From Acidobacteriota bacterium (GTDB lineage Bacteria > Acidobacteriota > Vicinamibacteria > Vicinamibacterales > JAKQTR01), in assembly GCA_026393735.1 (NCBI GenBank), contig JAPKZP010000562.1:1-7281 (forward strand): DNA of 7,281 nucleotides, given 5' to 3'. The notes beneath the pieces were generated by a model. It was not told where the DNA came from and did no database searches. It worked only from the letters and a program-made list of their open reading frames with translations. Of this stretch, positions 1 through 6,464 are shown piece by piece; within the stretch, counting starts at the first letter, position 1; every line of letters starts with the position of its first letter. Both the position numbers and the translations under genes were made by a program.

Positions 1-1916
1 ACTACGGCCGCAATGAAGAGGCCGATGAGCGCCTCTCCCGCGATCAGGCCCGAGGCGGCCAGCACCCCGGCGTTCTCGACGCGCGCCTTCTGCGCATCGT
101 TGTAGCCGCGCCTGTTGCGGATCTTGTCGACGATGCCGCGCACCATGCCGCCGCAGAAGATCGCAAACGTCGTCCCGAGCGGGAGGTACATGCCTACCGA
201 GAAGAGCATCGGGCTCTTCACCTTGACCAGGATGAGCGCGATCCCCATGGCGATGCCGACGACCACGAGGGGCCACGCCATCTCGCCGCCGACGATGCCC
301 TGCGAGAGCGCGGCCATGAGACCGGCCTGCGGCGCGGGGTAGGTCTTGCCGCCGAACCCGCCCACGTCCCCGAACTGGGCCACGTCTGCGGTGTGCATCA
401 TGTAGAGCGGGAAGAACATCACCAGGCTGGCCACGACGACGCCGATGATGTCGCCGACCTGCATCTTCCACGGGGTGCCGCCCAGGATGTGCCCGACCTT
501 CAGGTCCTGCAGCATTTCGCCGGCGACCGCCGCTGACACGCAGCCGACCGCCGCGACGCCCAGCACGGCCATGACCCCGTCGACGCCCTTCATGCCCACG
601 ATGACCATGGTCAGCGCCGCGACGATCACGGTGGTCAGCGTCAGGCCGGAGAGCGGGTTGTTCGAGGACCCGATCAGGCCGACCAGGTTGCCCGAGACCG
701 CCGCAAAGAAGAATCCGGTGACGAGGATCACGAGCGCCGCGACGATGGCCGGCCCGATGGCCTTCGTGAACCCGAAGTAGAGCAGGGTCATCAGCACGAG
801 CAGCGTCGCGATGCCGAACCCCACCACCTTCAGGTTCAGGTCCTGCTCGGTGCGCCGGGTGGTGGCCGCGGCCGTGGCGGACTTCCGGACGTCCTCGATG
901 CCGCGCTTCACGCCGCCGATGAGGTTCTTCCGCATCTTGTAGAGCGTGTAGCACGCGCCGACGAGCATGCCGCCCACGGCGATCGGGCGGACGATGAACT
1001 TCCAGAGGGCGACGACCATCGAGGCCCAGGCGGCGTCCTCGTTGCCGTTGTTCATGGCCAGGTACTGGTCGATGAGCGACGGCCCCAGGAAGTAAATCAG
1101 GGTGGGCACGAAGAGCCCCCACGCCAGAAGGCCGCCGGCGAAGTTCAGCGACCCGAGCTCCGGCCCGATGATGTAGCCGACGCCGAAGTAGGCCGGTGTG
1201 ATGTCCGGCGCGGAGAAGTGCGTGACGCCGCCGGTCACCACCTTCGGCGCCGATTCCCCGATCCCGAGGCGCACGAACGTCTGCTTGGTGATGCCGATCT
1301 TCACCGCGAGTTCGTTCGCCGAGCGGAAGATGCCGAAGCCGTCCATCAGCTTCACCACCGCGCCGGCGAACATCGCGCGGAACAACTGCAGAGCGGCCTC
1401 CGACCCCTTCTGGCCGGCCTTGTGAATCTCCGAGGCGGCTACGGATTCGGGGAAGGGAAGGCTCGCATCCTCGACCATCACGCGGCGGAGAATCGTCACG
1501 AACATGATGCCGAGCGTGCCGCCGAGCATCATGAGGGCGGCCGACATCAGATACTCTTCCGCCATGTGCGCGCGGTCGAACTTCCAGAACTTGAGGATCA
1601 CGAACGCCGGGAGCGTGAAGATCGCGCCGGCCGCCACGGACTCGCCGATGGACCCGACGGTTCGGGCGAAGTTCTCCTCCAGCATGCTGCCCTTCATGAG
1701 GCGAAGGACGGCCATGCCGATGACAGCGGCCGGGTAGGTTGCGGCAATCGTCATGCCGGCGCGCAATCCCAGGTACGCGTTGGCGGCGCCCAGGATCACG
1801 CACATGAGCAGGCCGAGGATCAACGCCCGCATCGTGAATTCGCGCTGATCGGACGAATCGGGCACGAAGGGCACGTTGCCGCCGGCTGATGGTTTGTTGG
1901 AAGGAAGTTGACTCAT
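1..1916 (-). CDS. OPT-family oligopeptide transporter (C-terminus beyond the window edge)
   Basis: This gene encodes an inner-membrane secondary transporter of the OPT family, the prokaryotic branch annotated as putative oligopeptide transporters. Members take up small peptides or, in some lineages, metal-chelate substrates; the substrate cannot be told from sequence. Reading leftward from ATG at 1916-1914 gives 638 codons with no stop. The protein is strongly hydrophobic, with roughly 14-16 membrane segments. Family-like stretches include the N-terminal segment around residues 29-66 (GAANAYLGLRAGMT), a loop near 153-164 (LPFPESVAASEI), GSSNNPLSGLTLTT at 416-429, and ASGLIAGEALIGL at 621-633 near the usual C-terminus. 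Only some 30-50 residues are probably missing. The start fits the family because a short hydrophilic leader (VPFVPDSSDQREFT) precedes the first helix. No Shine-Dalgarno site precedes it. It is divergent from the S9 peptidase gene, consistent with uptake of peptidase products. Confidence 0.93.
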   Translation of the reverse strand, partial: MSQLPSNKPSAGGNVPFVPDSSDQREFTMRALILGLLMCVILGAANAYLGLRAGMTIAATYPAAVIGMAVLRLMKGSMLEENFARTVGSIGESVAAGAIFTLPAFVILKFWKFDRAHMAEEYLMSAALMMLGGTLGIMFVTILRRVMVEDASLPFPESVAASEIHKAGQKGSEAALQLFRAMFAGAVVKLMDGFGIFRSANELAVKIGITKQTFVRLGIGESAPKVVTGGVTHFSAPDITPAYFGVGYIIGPELGSLNFAGGLLAWGLFVPTLIYFLGPSLIDQYLAMNNGNEDAAWASMVVALWKFIVRPIAVGGMLVGACYTLYKMRKNLIGGVKRGIEDVRKSATAAATTRRTEQDLNLKVVGFGIATLLVLMTLLYFGFTKAIGPAIVAALVILVTGFFFAAVSGNLVGLIGSSNNPLSGLTLTTVIVAALTMVIVGMKGVDGVMAVLGVAAVGCVSAAVAGEMLQDLKVGHILGGTPWKMQVGDIIGVVVASLVMFFPLYMMHTADVAQFGDVGGFGGKTYPAPQAGLMAALSQGIVGGEMAWPLVVVGIAMGIALILVKVKSPMLFSVGMYLPLGTTFAIFCGGMVRGIVDKIRNRRGYNDAQKARVENAGVLAASGLIAGEALIGLFIAAV

Positions 1917-1924
1917 AGCGGCGA

Positions 1925-1930
1925 ATGTTA
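1925..1930 (-). promoter_or_regulatory. Possible -10 element close to the OPT start codon
   Basis: On the minus strand TAACAT (4 of 6 matches to TATAAT, including the key T, A and final T positions) lies 8 bases before the ATG at 1916. There is no purine-rich ribosome site between them. A -10 box at this distance would start the transcript at or within a few bases of the ATG, as in leaderless mRNAs. No convincing -35 is visible at 17 bp. The call rests on position and the missing Shine-Dalgarno site only. Confidence 0.27.
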
Positions 1931-1946
1931 GCACGGACCCGGGCGC

Positions 1947-1975
1947 TTCGCCTGACCCATTTTGCCATGTATGAT
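1947..1975 (+). promoter_or_regulatory. Probable sigma-70-type promoter of the S9 peptidase gene
   Basis: TATGAT at 1970-1975 matches the -10 consensus at 5 of 6 positions. A weak -35 candidate, TTCGCC at 1947-1952, lies 17 bp upstream. Transcription would begin near 1982, giving a leader of about 50 bases that contains the Shine-Dalgarno site at 2021. The box sits in the 117-bp divergent gap, so regulators bound here could act on both the peptidase and transporter genes. In this GC-rich gap the AT-rich hexamer stands out. Confidence 0.42.
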
Positions 1976-2020
1976 GCGCAGGTTCCGCCGGCATCTCGAC
2001 CCAGGCCGCGCGGTCATCTT

Positions 2021-2026
2021 GAGGAG
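2021..2026 (+). promoter_or_regulatory. Shine-Dalgarno site fixing the S9 peptidase start
   Basis: GAGGAG lies 7 bases before the ATG at 2034. It selects this start over the in-frame ATG at 1962, which has no ribosome site, lies upstream of the -10 box, and would put 24 extra charged residues before the signal peptide. Confidence 0.75.
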
Positions 2027-2033
2027 TCTGCCG

Positions 2034-4430
2034 ATGTCTGCTGCTTGCCTGCGCACCCGCCGCGCCGTCGCGCTGGCCCTGGTGCTGCTCGTTGTCTCCG
2101 CTGTCCTCGTGCAAGCCCAGCCCCCCGCCTCACCGGCGGCCGTGACGGCTGCCGACTATGCGCGCGCGGAAAAGTTCCTGTCGGCCGCCGTGACGCCGCT
2201 CGTCGTCGGCGGCAGCGTGAACCCGACCTGGCTGCCCGACGACCGATTCTGGTACCGCAACACCACGGTGGAGGGCGTGGAGTTCGTGCTCGTCGCCCCG
2301 GCGACGAAGACACGCGGGCCGGTCTTCGACCACGCGAAGCTCGCGGCGGCCCTGGAGAAGGCGGCGGGCGGGACGATCAACCCGCGCCAGCTGCCGTTCC
2401 AGGTGATTCAGCTCTCGCCTGACGGCAAGACCGTGTCGTTCGATCACGACAGCCGCCGATGGGCATGCGACGTGCTGGGCACGGCGTGCGCGTCGACGGG
2501 CGCTGCCATCGGCGCCGACCCGGCGGCTGGCGGTCGCGGTGGGGGCGGTCGCGGTGCAGCCGGGAACGCCGTGACCTCACCAGACGGCAAGCGCGCCGTG
2601 TTCATCAAGGACTGGAATCTCGTCGTCCGCGACGTGGCGACGAAGCTGGAATCCGCTCTGACGACGGACGGCGAGAAGAACTTCGGTTACGCCACCGACA
2701 ACGCAGGCTGGGCGTCGAGCGACCGCGCGATCGTGCTCTGGTCGCCCGACTCGAAGAAGGTCGCGACCTTCCAGCAGGACGAGCGCAAGGTCGGCGACAT
2801 GTATCTCGTCGAGACGCGCGTGGGGCACCCGGTGCTGAAGGCCTGGAAGTACCCGCTGCCGGGCGACGAGGTGGTGGCCATGCTGCACCGCGTGGTCATC
2901 GACGTGGAGAACGGCCGCACCGTCAGGTTGCAGATGCCGCCCGACTATCACCGCGCCATGCTCGGCGACAACGTCAGCGTGAGCGACATGCAATGGAGCC
3001 CGGACGGGGCCCAGCTTGCCTTCGTGTCCACGTCGCGCGATCACAAGCAGGCCGTCGTGCGCGTCGCCGATGCGGCCACCGGCAGCGTGCGCACCGTCTT
3101 CGAGGAAACCGAGAAGACCCACTTCGAGTCGCAGGCCGGCTGGCGGGTGCTGTGGGCCACGAATGAAGTGATCTGGTACTCCCAGCGCGACAACTGGGGG
3201 CACCTCTATCTCTACGACCTCACCACAGGCAAGTTGAAGAACCAGATCACGTCGGGCGAGGGGCCGGTGACGCAGATCGTGAAGGTGGACGAGAAGGCGC
3301 GCACCGTGTGGTTTACGGCGATGGGCCGCGAGAAGGGACAGGACCCGTACTTCCGGCACCTGTATCGGATCGGCCTCGACGGCAAGAACTACGTGTCGCT
3401 GACGCCCGACGACGGCGATCACGACGCGCGGCTTTCCGCGTCGGGCAGGTACATTGTCGACACGCATTCGACGTGCGACAGGCCGCCCGTGTCTGTCCTT
3501 CGCGACGGTGACGGCCGGCTCGCGATGCCGCTCGAGAAGGCCGACATCACGAAGCTCCTGGCCACGGGGTGGAAGCCGCCGATCCCGATCGTGGTCAAGG
3601 CGCGCGACGGCACAACGGATCTCTACGGCATGCTGTTCAGGCCCGTCAATTTCGACCCTTCGAAGAAGTACCCGATCATCAACCAGGCGTACCCCGGCCC
3701 GCAGTCCGGGAGCGTCGGCGCGCGCACCTTCGCCGCCGCGCGGGGCGACAAGCAGGCTTTGGCCGAGCTCGGCTTCGTCGTGGTGTCGATCGACGGCATG
3801 GGCACGCCCGGCCGGTCGAAGTCGTTCCACGATGCGTACTTCGGCGCCATGGGTCGCGACAACACGCTGCCCGACCAGGTGGCGGGCATGAAGGAACTGG
3901 CGCAGAAGTACCCGTGGATCGACATCGATCGCGCCGCGATCTGGGGCCACTCGGGCGGCGGATTCATCGCGGCCGACGCGATGTTCCGGTACCCCGACTT
4001 CTTCAAGGTCGGCATCTCCGAATCGGGAAACCACGATCAGCGGGGGTACGAGGACGACTGGGGCGAGCGGTACCAGGGGCTGCTGACGAAGACCGCGGAC
4101 GGCAAGGACAACTACGAGGTCGAGGCCAACCAGAGCGTGGCCGCCAATCTCAAGGGTCACCTGCTGCTGGCCCACGGGACGATGGACAACAACGTGCCGC
4201 CCTACAACACGCTGCTGGTCGTCGACGCGCTCATCAAGGCCAACAAGGACTTCGACCTGCTCATGCTGCCGAATCAGGCTCACGGGTTCGGCAGCGCCTC
4301 GAGCTACGTGATGCGCCGGCGCTGGGACTATTTCGTGCGATGGCTGCTCGGCGTCGAGCCGCCGAAGGAGTACTACCTGGCGCCGCCCCCGCCGCCGAGC
4401 GGCCGTGGCGGTGGTCCGGCGGTCCGGTAG
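2034..4430 (+). CDS. Exported S9-family serine peptidase, DPP-IV/prolyl oligopeptidase-like
   Basis: This is an exported serine peptidase of 798 residues, in the usual size range for S9B/S9C enzymes, which cut short peptides, often after proline. Residues 1-28 form a signal peptide (RTRR, a hydrophobic core, then cleavage at VQA|Q), so it acts in the periplasm or outside. A DPP-IV-type beta-propeller follows at about residues 70-510, with blade motifs such as WSPDG near 321 and SQRDNWGHLYLYD at 383-395. The alpha/beta-hydrolase domain spans about 540-775. The triad is visible: Ser640 in GHSGGG, Asp718 in HGTMDNNV, His750 in NQAHGF. Tyr553 in QAYPGP matches the oxyanion-hole Tyr of DPP-IV. The propeller carries a Gly/Arg-rich insert at 166-174 and the C-terminus is PPPPPSGRGGG. 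The Glu-Glu pair that holds the substrate N-terminus in true DPP-IV is not evident, so dipeptidyl specificity is unproven. Its own promoter and ribosome site precede it. Confidence 0.93.
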   Translation: MSAACLRTRRAVALALVLLVVSAVLVQAQPPASPAAVTAADYARAEKFLSAAVTPLVVGGSVNPTWLPDDRFWYRNTTVEGVEFVLVAPATKTRGPVFDHAKLAAALEKAAGGTINPRQLPFQVIQLSPDGKTVSFDHDSRRWACDVLGTACASTGAAIGADPAAGGRGGGGRGAAGNAVTSPDGKRAVFIKDWNLVVRDVATKLESALTTDGEKNFGYATDNAGWASSDRAIVLWSPDSKKVATFQQDERKVGDMYLVETRVGHPVLKAWKYPLPGDEVVAMLHRVVIDVENGRTVRLQMPPDYHRAMLGDNVSVSDMQWSPDGAQLAFVSTSRDHKQAVVRVADAATGSVRTVFEETEKTHFESQAGWRVLWATNEVIWYSQRDNWGHLYLYDLTTGKLKNQITSGEGPVTQIVKVDEKARTVWFTAMGREKGQDPYFRHLYRIGLDGKNYVSLTPDDGDHDARLSASGRYIVDTHSTCDRPPVSVLRDGDGRLAMPLEKADITKLLATGWKPPIPIVVKARDGTTDLYGMLFRPVNFDPSKKYPIINQAYPGPQSGSVGARTFAAARGDKQALAELGFVVVSIDGMGTPGRSKSFHDAYFGAMGRDNTLPDQVAGMKELAQKYPWIDIDRAAIWGHSGGGFIAADAMFRYPDFFKVGISESGNHDQRGYEDDWGERYQGLLTKTADGKDNYEVEANQSVAANLKGHLLLAHGTMDNNVPPYNTLLVVDALIKANKDFDLLMLPNQAHGFGSASSYVMRRRWDYFVRWLLGVEPPKEYYLAPPPPPSGRGGGPAVR
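2529..2556 (+). repeat. 13-bp direct repeat encoding a Gly/Arg-rich loop
   Basis: GGCGGTCGCGGTG occurs at 2529-2541 and again at 2544-2556, a 15-bp period that keeps the reading frame. It encodes the GGRGGGGRG segment (residues 166-174) in the S9 peptidase propeller. Replication slippage on such a repeat would change the loop in 5-residue steps. Similar Gly/Arg-rich loops are, to my knowledge, common in acidobacterial exported proteins. Confidence 0.8.
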
Positions 4431-4434
4431 TCGG

Positions 4435-4452
4435 GCGCCTCGCGACAGGCGC
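4435..4452 (+). terminator. Small hairpin just after the S9 peptidase stop codon
   Basis: GCGCCT (4435-4440) and AGGCGC (4447-4452) form a perfect 6-bp stem with a 6-base loop, beginning 4 bases after the stop codon at 4428-4430. No T-run follows, so it is not a classical intrinsic terminator. It may pause transcription, protect the mRNA 3' end, or be chance in GC-rich DNA. Confidence 0.3.
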
Positions 4453-4460
4453 GCGCGGGT

Positions 4461-4489
4461 TTCGCGGTACTCCCGTTGGATGTTAGAGT
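4461..4489 (+). promoter_or_regulatory. Probable promoter of the C69 dipeptidase gene
   Basis: TAGAGT at 4484-4489 (4 of 6 matches to the -10 consensus) has a weak -35 candidate, TTCGCG at 4461-4466, 17 bp upstream. Transcription would start near 4496, about 35 bases before the ATG. The -10 is part of the 12-mer TAGAGTAGGCCG (4484-4495), which recurs exactly at 6413-6424 before the next gene. That recurrence supports a real element more than the hexamer scores alone do. Confidence 0.4.
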
Positions 4490-4518
4490 AGGCCGCACTG
4501 TCGTCGGTGTCGGCCCCC

Positions 4519-4524
4519 AGGGAG
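4519..4524 (+). promoter_or_regulatory. Shine-Dalgarno site fixing the C69 dipeptidase start
   Basis: AGGGAG lies 6 bases before the ATG at 4531. It favours this ATG over the in-frame GTG at 4507, which lies upstream of the site, lacks its own ribosome site, and would add eight residues before the signal peptide. Confidence 0.7.
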
Positions 4525-4530
4525 ATAGAC

Positions 4531-6297
4531 ATGCGGAGATCGAGTCGATTGGTTGCGCTCTTCATCGTCGTGCTGGCTGGCGCGGTCGGCCTGACCGGCG
4601 CGCCTGGCGTGCTGGCACAGTCGGGCGGCGCGGTGTCCCAGCAGGACGAGCTGTCAGGCAAGAAGATCTGCGGGTACCCCCGGCCATCGGGCGTTCCCCA
4701 GGAGGTCTGGGAGAACGCGTGCGAAGCCTGCACGTCGGTGCCGGTGAGCCCGGAGGCCTCGGCCGAGGGCACGCTGACGAGCCACTCGTGCGACGGCGGG
4801 TACGAAATCCGCATCAAAGTCGTGCCTGGCAAGAAGTTCGCGGCCGGGACGCTACGCGACGTGATGAAGGGCGGCGGCCTGGGTGAGGAGAAGCCGCCGA
4901 ACCGGCAGGAAATCAAAGTCGGCCAGATTCCCCAGGCGGCCGAGACCTTCACGCGCTACGACGCCTCGTACCCGTTCATGAACGAGAAGGGCGTGATCAT
5001 CGGCGAAACGACCATCGGCGGCCGCCGGGAGCTGTTCAACGACGAGGGCCTGTTCGACATCATGGAACTCGAGCGGCTCGCCCTGGAGCGCGGCGCGACC
5101 GCCCGCGAGGTCGTCAAGGTCATGGGCGAGTTCGGGGAGAAGTACGGGTATGGCGACAGCGGCGAATGCCTGACCGTGGCCGACCCGAAGGAAGTCTGGC
5201 AGTTCGAGATCTTCGGCGCCGGCGCGGTGGAGAAGGGCGCGGTCTGGGCCGCGAAGCGGATTCCGGCCGGGGAAGTCGGTGTGTCGGCAAACCGATCGCG
5301 CATCACGACGCTCGGCGACGATCCCAACTGGACGATGTACGCGAAGGGCGTCTACCAGGTGGCCGAGGCCATGGGCTGGTGGAAGAAGGGGGACCCGTTC
5401 ATCTTCAACCGGGTCTTCGGCATGGGCGCCGGGCCCATCACGCCCAACCGCCGCGAGTGGCGCGTGCTGAGCATCCTGGCGCCTTCGCTGAAGCTGGACC
5501 CGTGGGCGCCCGAGCAGCCGTTCTCCGTGAAGCCCGACAAGAAGGTCACCGTCCGGGATGTCATGCAGATTCACCGCGACGTGTACGAGGGGACGCCCTT
5601 CGAGCAGACCTCGAACCCGCTCGCCGGCCCGTTCGGCACGCCGAACCGCTGGACCGTGCCGCGAGAGTACACGGCGGCGCCTGGCTACTCGCCGGTCGAG
5701 CGCATGATCGCGGTGCACCAGGCCTCCTACGTGGTCGTGCTGCAGGCACGCGACAATATGCCGCCCTGGATTGGCAGCCTGGCCTGGTTCGCCGAGGACG
5801 ATGCGAAGACGTCGGTCTTTACGCCGCTCTACGCGGGGAACCTCAAAGTGCCGACGGCATACGAAATCGGGCGCCGCGACCGGTTCGATCGGAACTCGGC
5901 CTGGTGGGCCTCGAACTTCATCAACAACTGGGCGAACCTCAACTGGCACGCGATGATCCAGGACATCCGCGTCAAGCAGGTGGAAATCGAGGACAAGCTA
6001 CTGGCCGATCAAGCGATCATCGAGAAGACCGCCCTCGAGCTGTACAAGGCCGACCCGGAGCGGGCGCGCACGTTCATCAGTGACTACTCGAACCGCGTGG
6101 CCCAGGAGAACTACATGAAGTGGTGGGAGCTGGCCGACAAGCTCGTCACCGACTATCAGGACGGAGGCTGGCGCCTCTCAGACCCGGCGAAGAAGAGCTA
6201 TCCGGCGGAGTGGCTGAACAAGCAGGGGCCGTTCGGGACGAAGAAGCCCGATGCGCCCGCGGCCGCCGCGCCGGTGAAGAAGGACGAGAAGAAGTAG
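4531..6297 (+). CDS. Exported C69-family dipeptidase (Ntn-hydrolase, PepD-like)
   Basis: This is an exported cysteine dipeptidase of peptidase family C69, Ntn-hydrolases that split dipeptides and small peptides using an N-terminal Cys exposed by processing. The 588-residue protein begins with a signal peptide (RRSSR, hydrophobic core, likely cut at VLA|Q near residue 29). Family stretches follow in order: ACTSVPVSPEASAEGT at 66-81 with candidate nucleophile Cys67, GVIIGETTIGGRREL at 154-168, GECLTVADPKEVW at 211-223, EKGAVWAAKRIPAG at 234-247, SANRSRITT at 252-260, KPDKKVTVRDVM at 334-345, YEGTPFE at 352-358 and AGPFGTPNRW at 365-374. The C-terminus ends in a Lys/Ala/Pro tail (571-588). Unlike the relatives I recall, in which the Cys follows the signal peptide closely, about 37 residues lie between signal cleavage and Cys67, suggesting a propeptide. 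It would complete peptide breakdown begun by the upstream S9 enzyme, and has its own promoter and ribosome site. Confidence 0.9.
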   Translation: MRRSSRLVALFIVVLAGAVGLTGAPGVLAQSGGAVSQQDELSGKKICGYPRPSGVPQEVWENACEACTSVPVSPEASAEGTLTSHSCDGGYEIRIKVVPGKKFAAGTLRDVMKGGGLGEEKPPNRQEIKVGQIPQAAETFTRYDASYPFMNEKGVIIGETTIGGRRELFNDEGLFDIMELERLALERGATAREVVKVMGEFGEKYGYGDSGECLTVADPKEVWQFEIFGAGAVEKGAVWAAKRIPAGEVGVSANRSRITTLGDDPNWTMYAKGVYQVAEAMGWWKKGDPFIFNRVFGMGAGPITPNRREWRVLSILAPSLKLDPWAPEQPFSVKPDKKVTVRDVMQIHRDVYEGTPFEQTSNPLAGPFGTPNRWTVPREYTAAPGYSPVERMIAVHQASYVVVLQARDNMPPWIGSLAWFAEDDAKTSVFTPLYAGNLKVPTAYEIGRRDRFDRNSAWWASNFINNWANLNWHAMIQDIRVKQVEIEDKLLADQAIIEKTALELYKADPERARTFISDYSNRVAQENYMKWWELADKLVTDYQDGGWRLSDPAKKSYPAEWLNKQGPFGTKKPDAPAAAAPVKKDEKK

Positions 6298-6327
6298 CCG
6301 GTTCGTCTACACGGGCTCAATACGGGG

Positions 6328-6363
6328 AGGCCCGGCGCTGGCCACGAGGGCGGTGCCGGGCCT
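6328..6363 (+). terminator. Strong hairpin after the C69 dipeptidase gene
   Basis: AGGCCCGGC (6328-6336) and GCCGGGCCT (6355-6363) form a perfect 9-bp GC-rich stem. Two Watson-Crick and two G-U pairs can extend it inward to a loop of about 10 bases. It begins 30 bases after the stop codon and ends well before the next promoter, the right place for a terminator. The downstream bases (TCGTGCG) contain no T-run, so termination would be imperfect or need other factors. Confidence 0.5.
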
Positions 6364-6389
6364 TCGTGCGTCTGACCATCCGCCGCCGG

Positions 6390-6418
6390 TTGGTCCAGCA
6401 GTCGGAACCCTGTAGAGT
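6390..6418 (+). promoter_or_regulatory. Probable promoter of the lipoprotein gene
   Basis: TTGGTC (6390-6395) and TAGAGT (6413-6418) are spaced by exactly 17 bp. The -10 lies within the 12-mer TAGAGTAGGCCG (6413-6424) that also sits before the C69 gene. Transcription would start near 6425, giving a leader of about 40 bases with the ribosome site at 6453. A promoter here fits the hairpin that closes the preceding gene. Confidence 0.45.
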
Positions 6419-6452
6419 AGGCCGGCAGCGGCCCCGTTCGGCCGTGGTCAGA

Positions 6453-6458
6453 AGGAGG
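6453..6458 (+). promoter_or_regulatory. Shine-Dalgarno site for a GTG start
   Basis: AGGAGG, a full core match to the 16S anti-Shine-Dalgarno sequence, lies 6 bases before GTG at 6465. It fixes a non-ATG start that would be easy to miss; the first in-frame ATG, at codon 18, would cut away most of the lipoprotein signal. Confidence 0.8.
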
Positions 6459-6464
6459 CGGGTC

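Noticed and set aside
1218..1889. A 223-codon plus-strand frame inside the transporter gene
   Set aside because: It is opposite well-conserved OPT sequence, is very His/Arg/Glu-rich, and has no ribosome site or domain.
1936..2002. Three copies of GACCC in and beside the divergent promoter region
   Set aside because: Five-base matches at 1936, 1954 and 1998 are expected by chance in GC-rich DNA, and their spacing is irregular (18 and 44 bases).
1962..2033. Upstream ATG extending the S9 peptidase by 24 residues
   Set aside because: The ATG lies upstream of the -10 box, has no ribosome site, and would bury the signal peptide behind a charged leader; the ATG at 2034 has GAGGAG 7 bases upstream.
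3569..4486. A 305-codon plus-strand frame overlapping the S9 gene
   Set aside because: It is a frame-shifted shadow rich in Arg, Gly and Ala, lying over the catalytic domain of the S9 enzyme.
4507..4530. Upstream GTG extending the C69 dipeptidase by 8 residues
   Set aside because: The GTG is upstream of the Shine-Dalgarno site used for ATG 4531 and has no ribosome site of its own.
2577..4952. A 791-codon open frame on the minus strand opposite the S9 peptidase
   Set aside because: It runs in codon register with the S9 gene, so its stops would need TTA, CTA or TCA codons in the sense frame, which are rare in GC-rich genes. Its product is Arg/His/Val/Leu-rich with no recognisable domain or ribosome site.
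4852..5949. A 365-codon minus-strand frame opposite the C69 gene
   Set aside because: It has the same antisense-register effect and a low-complexity composition with no family motifs; the sense strand carries clear C69 motifs.
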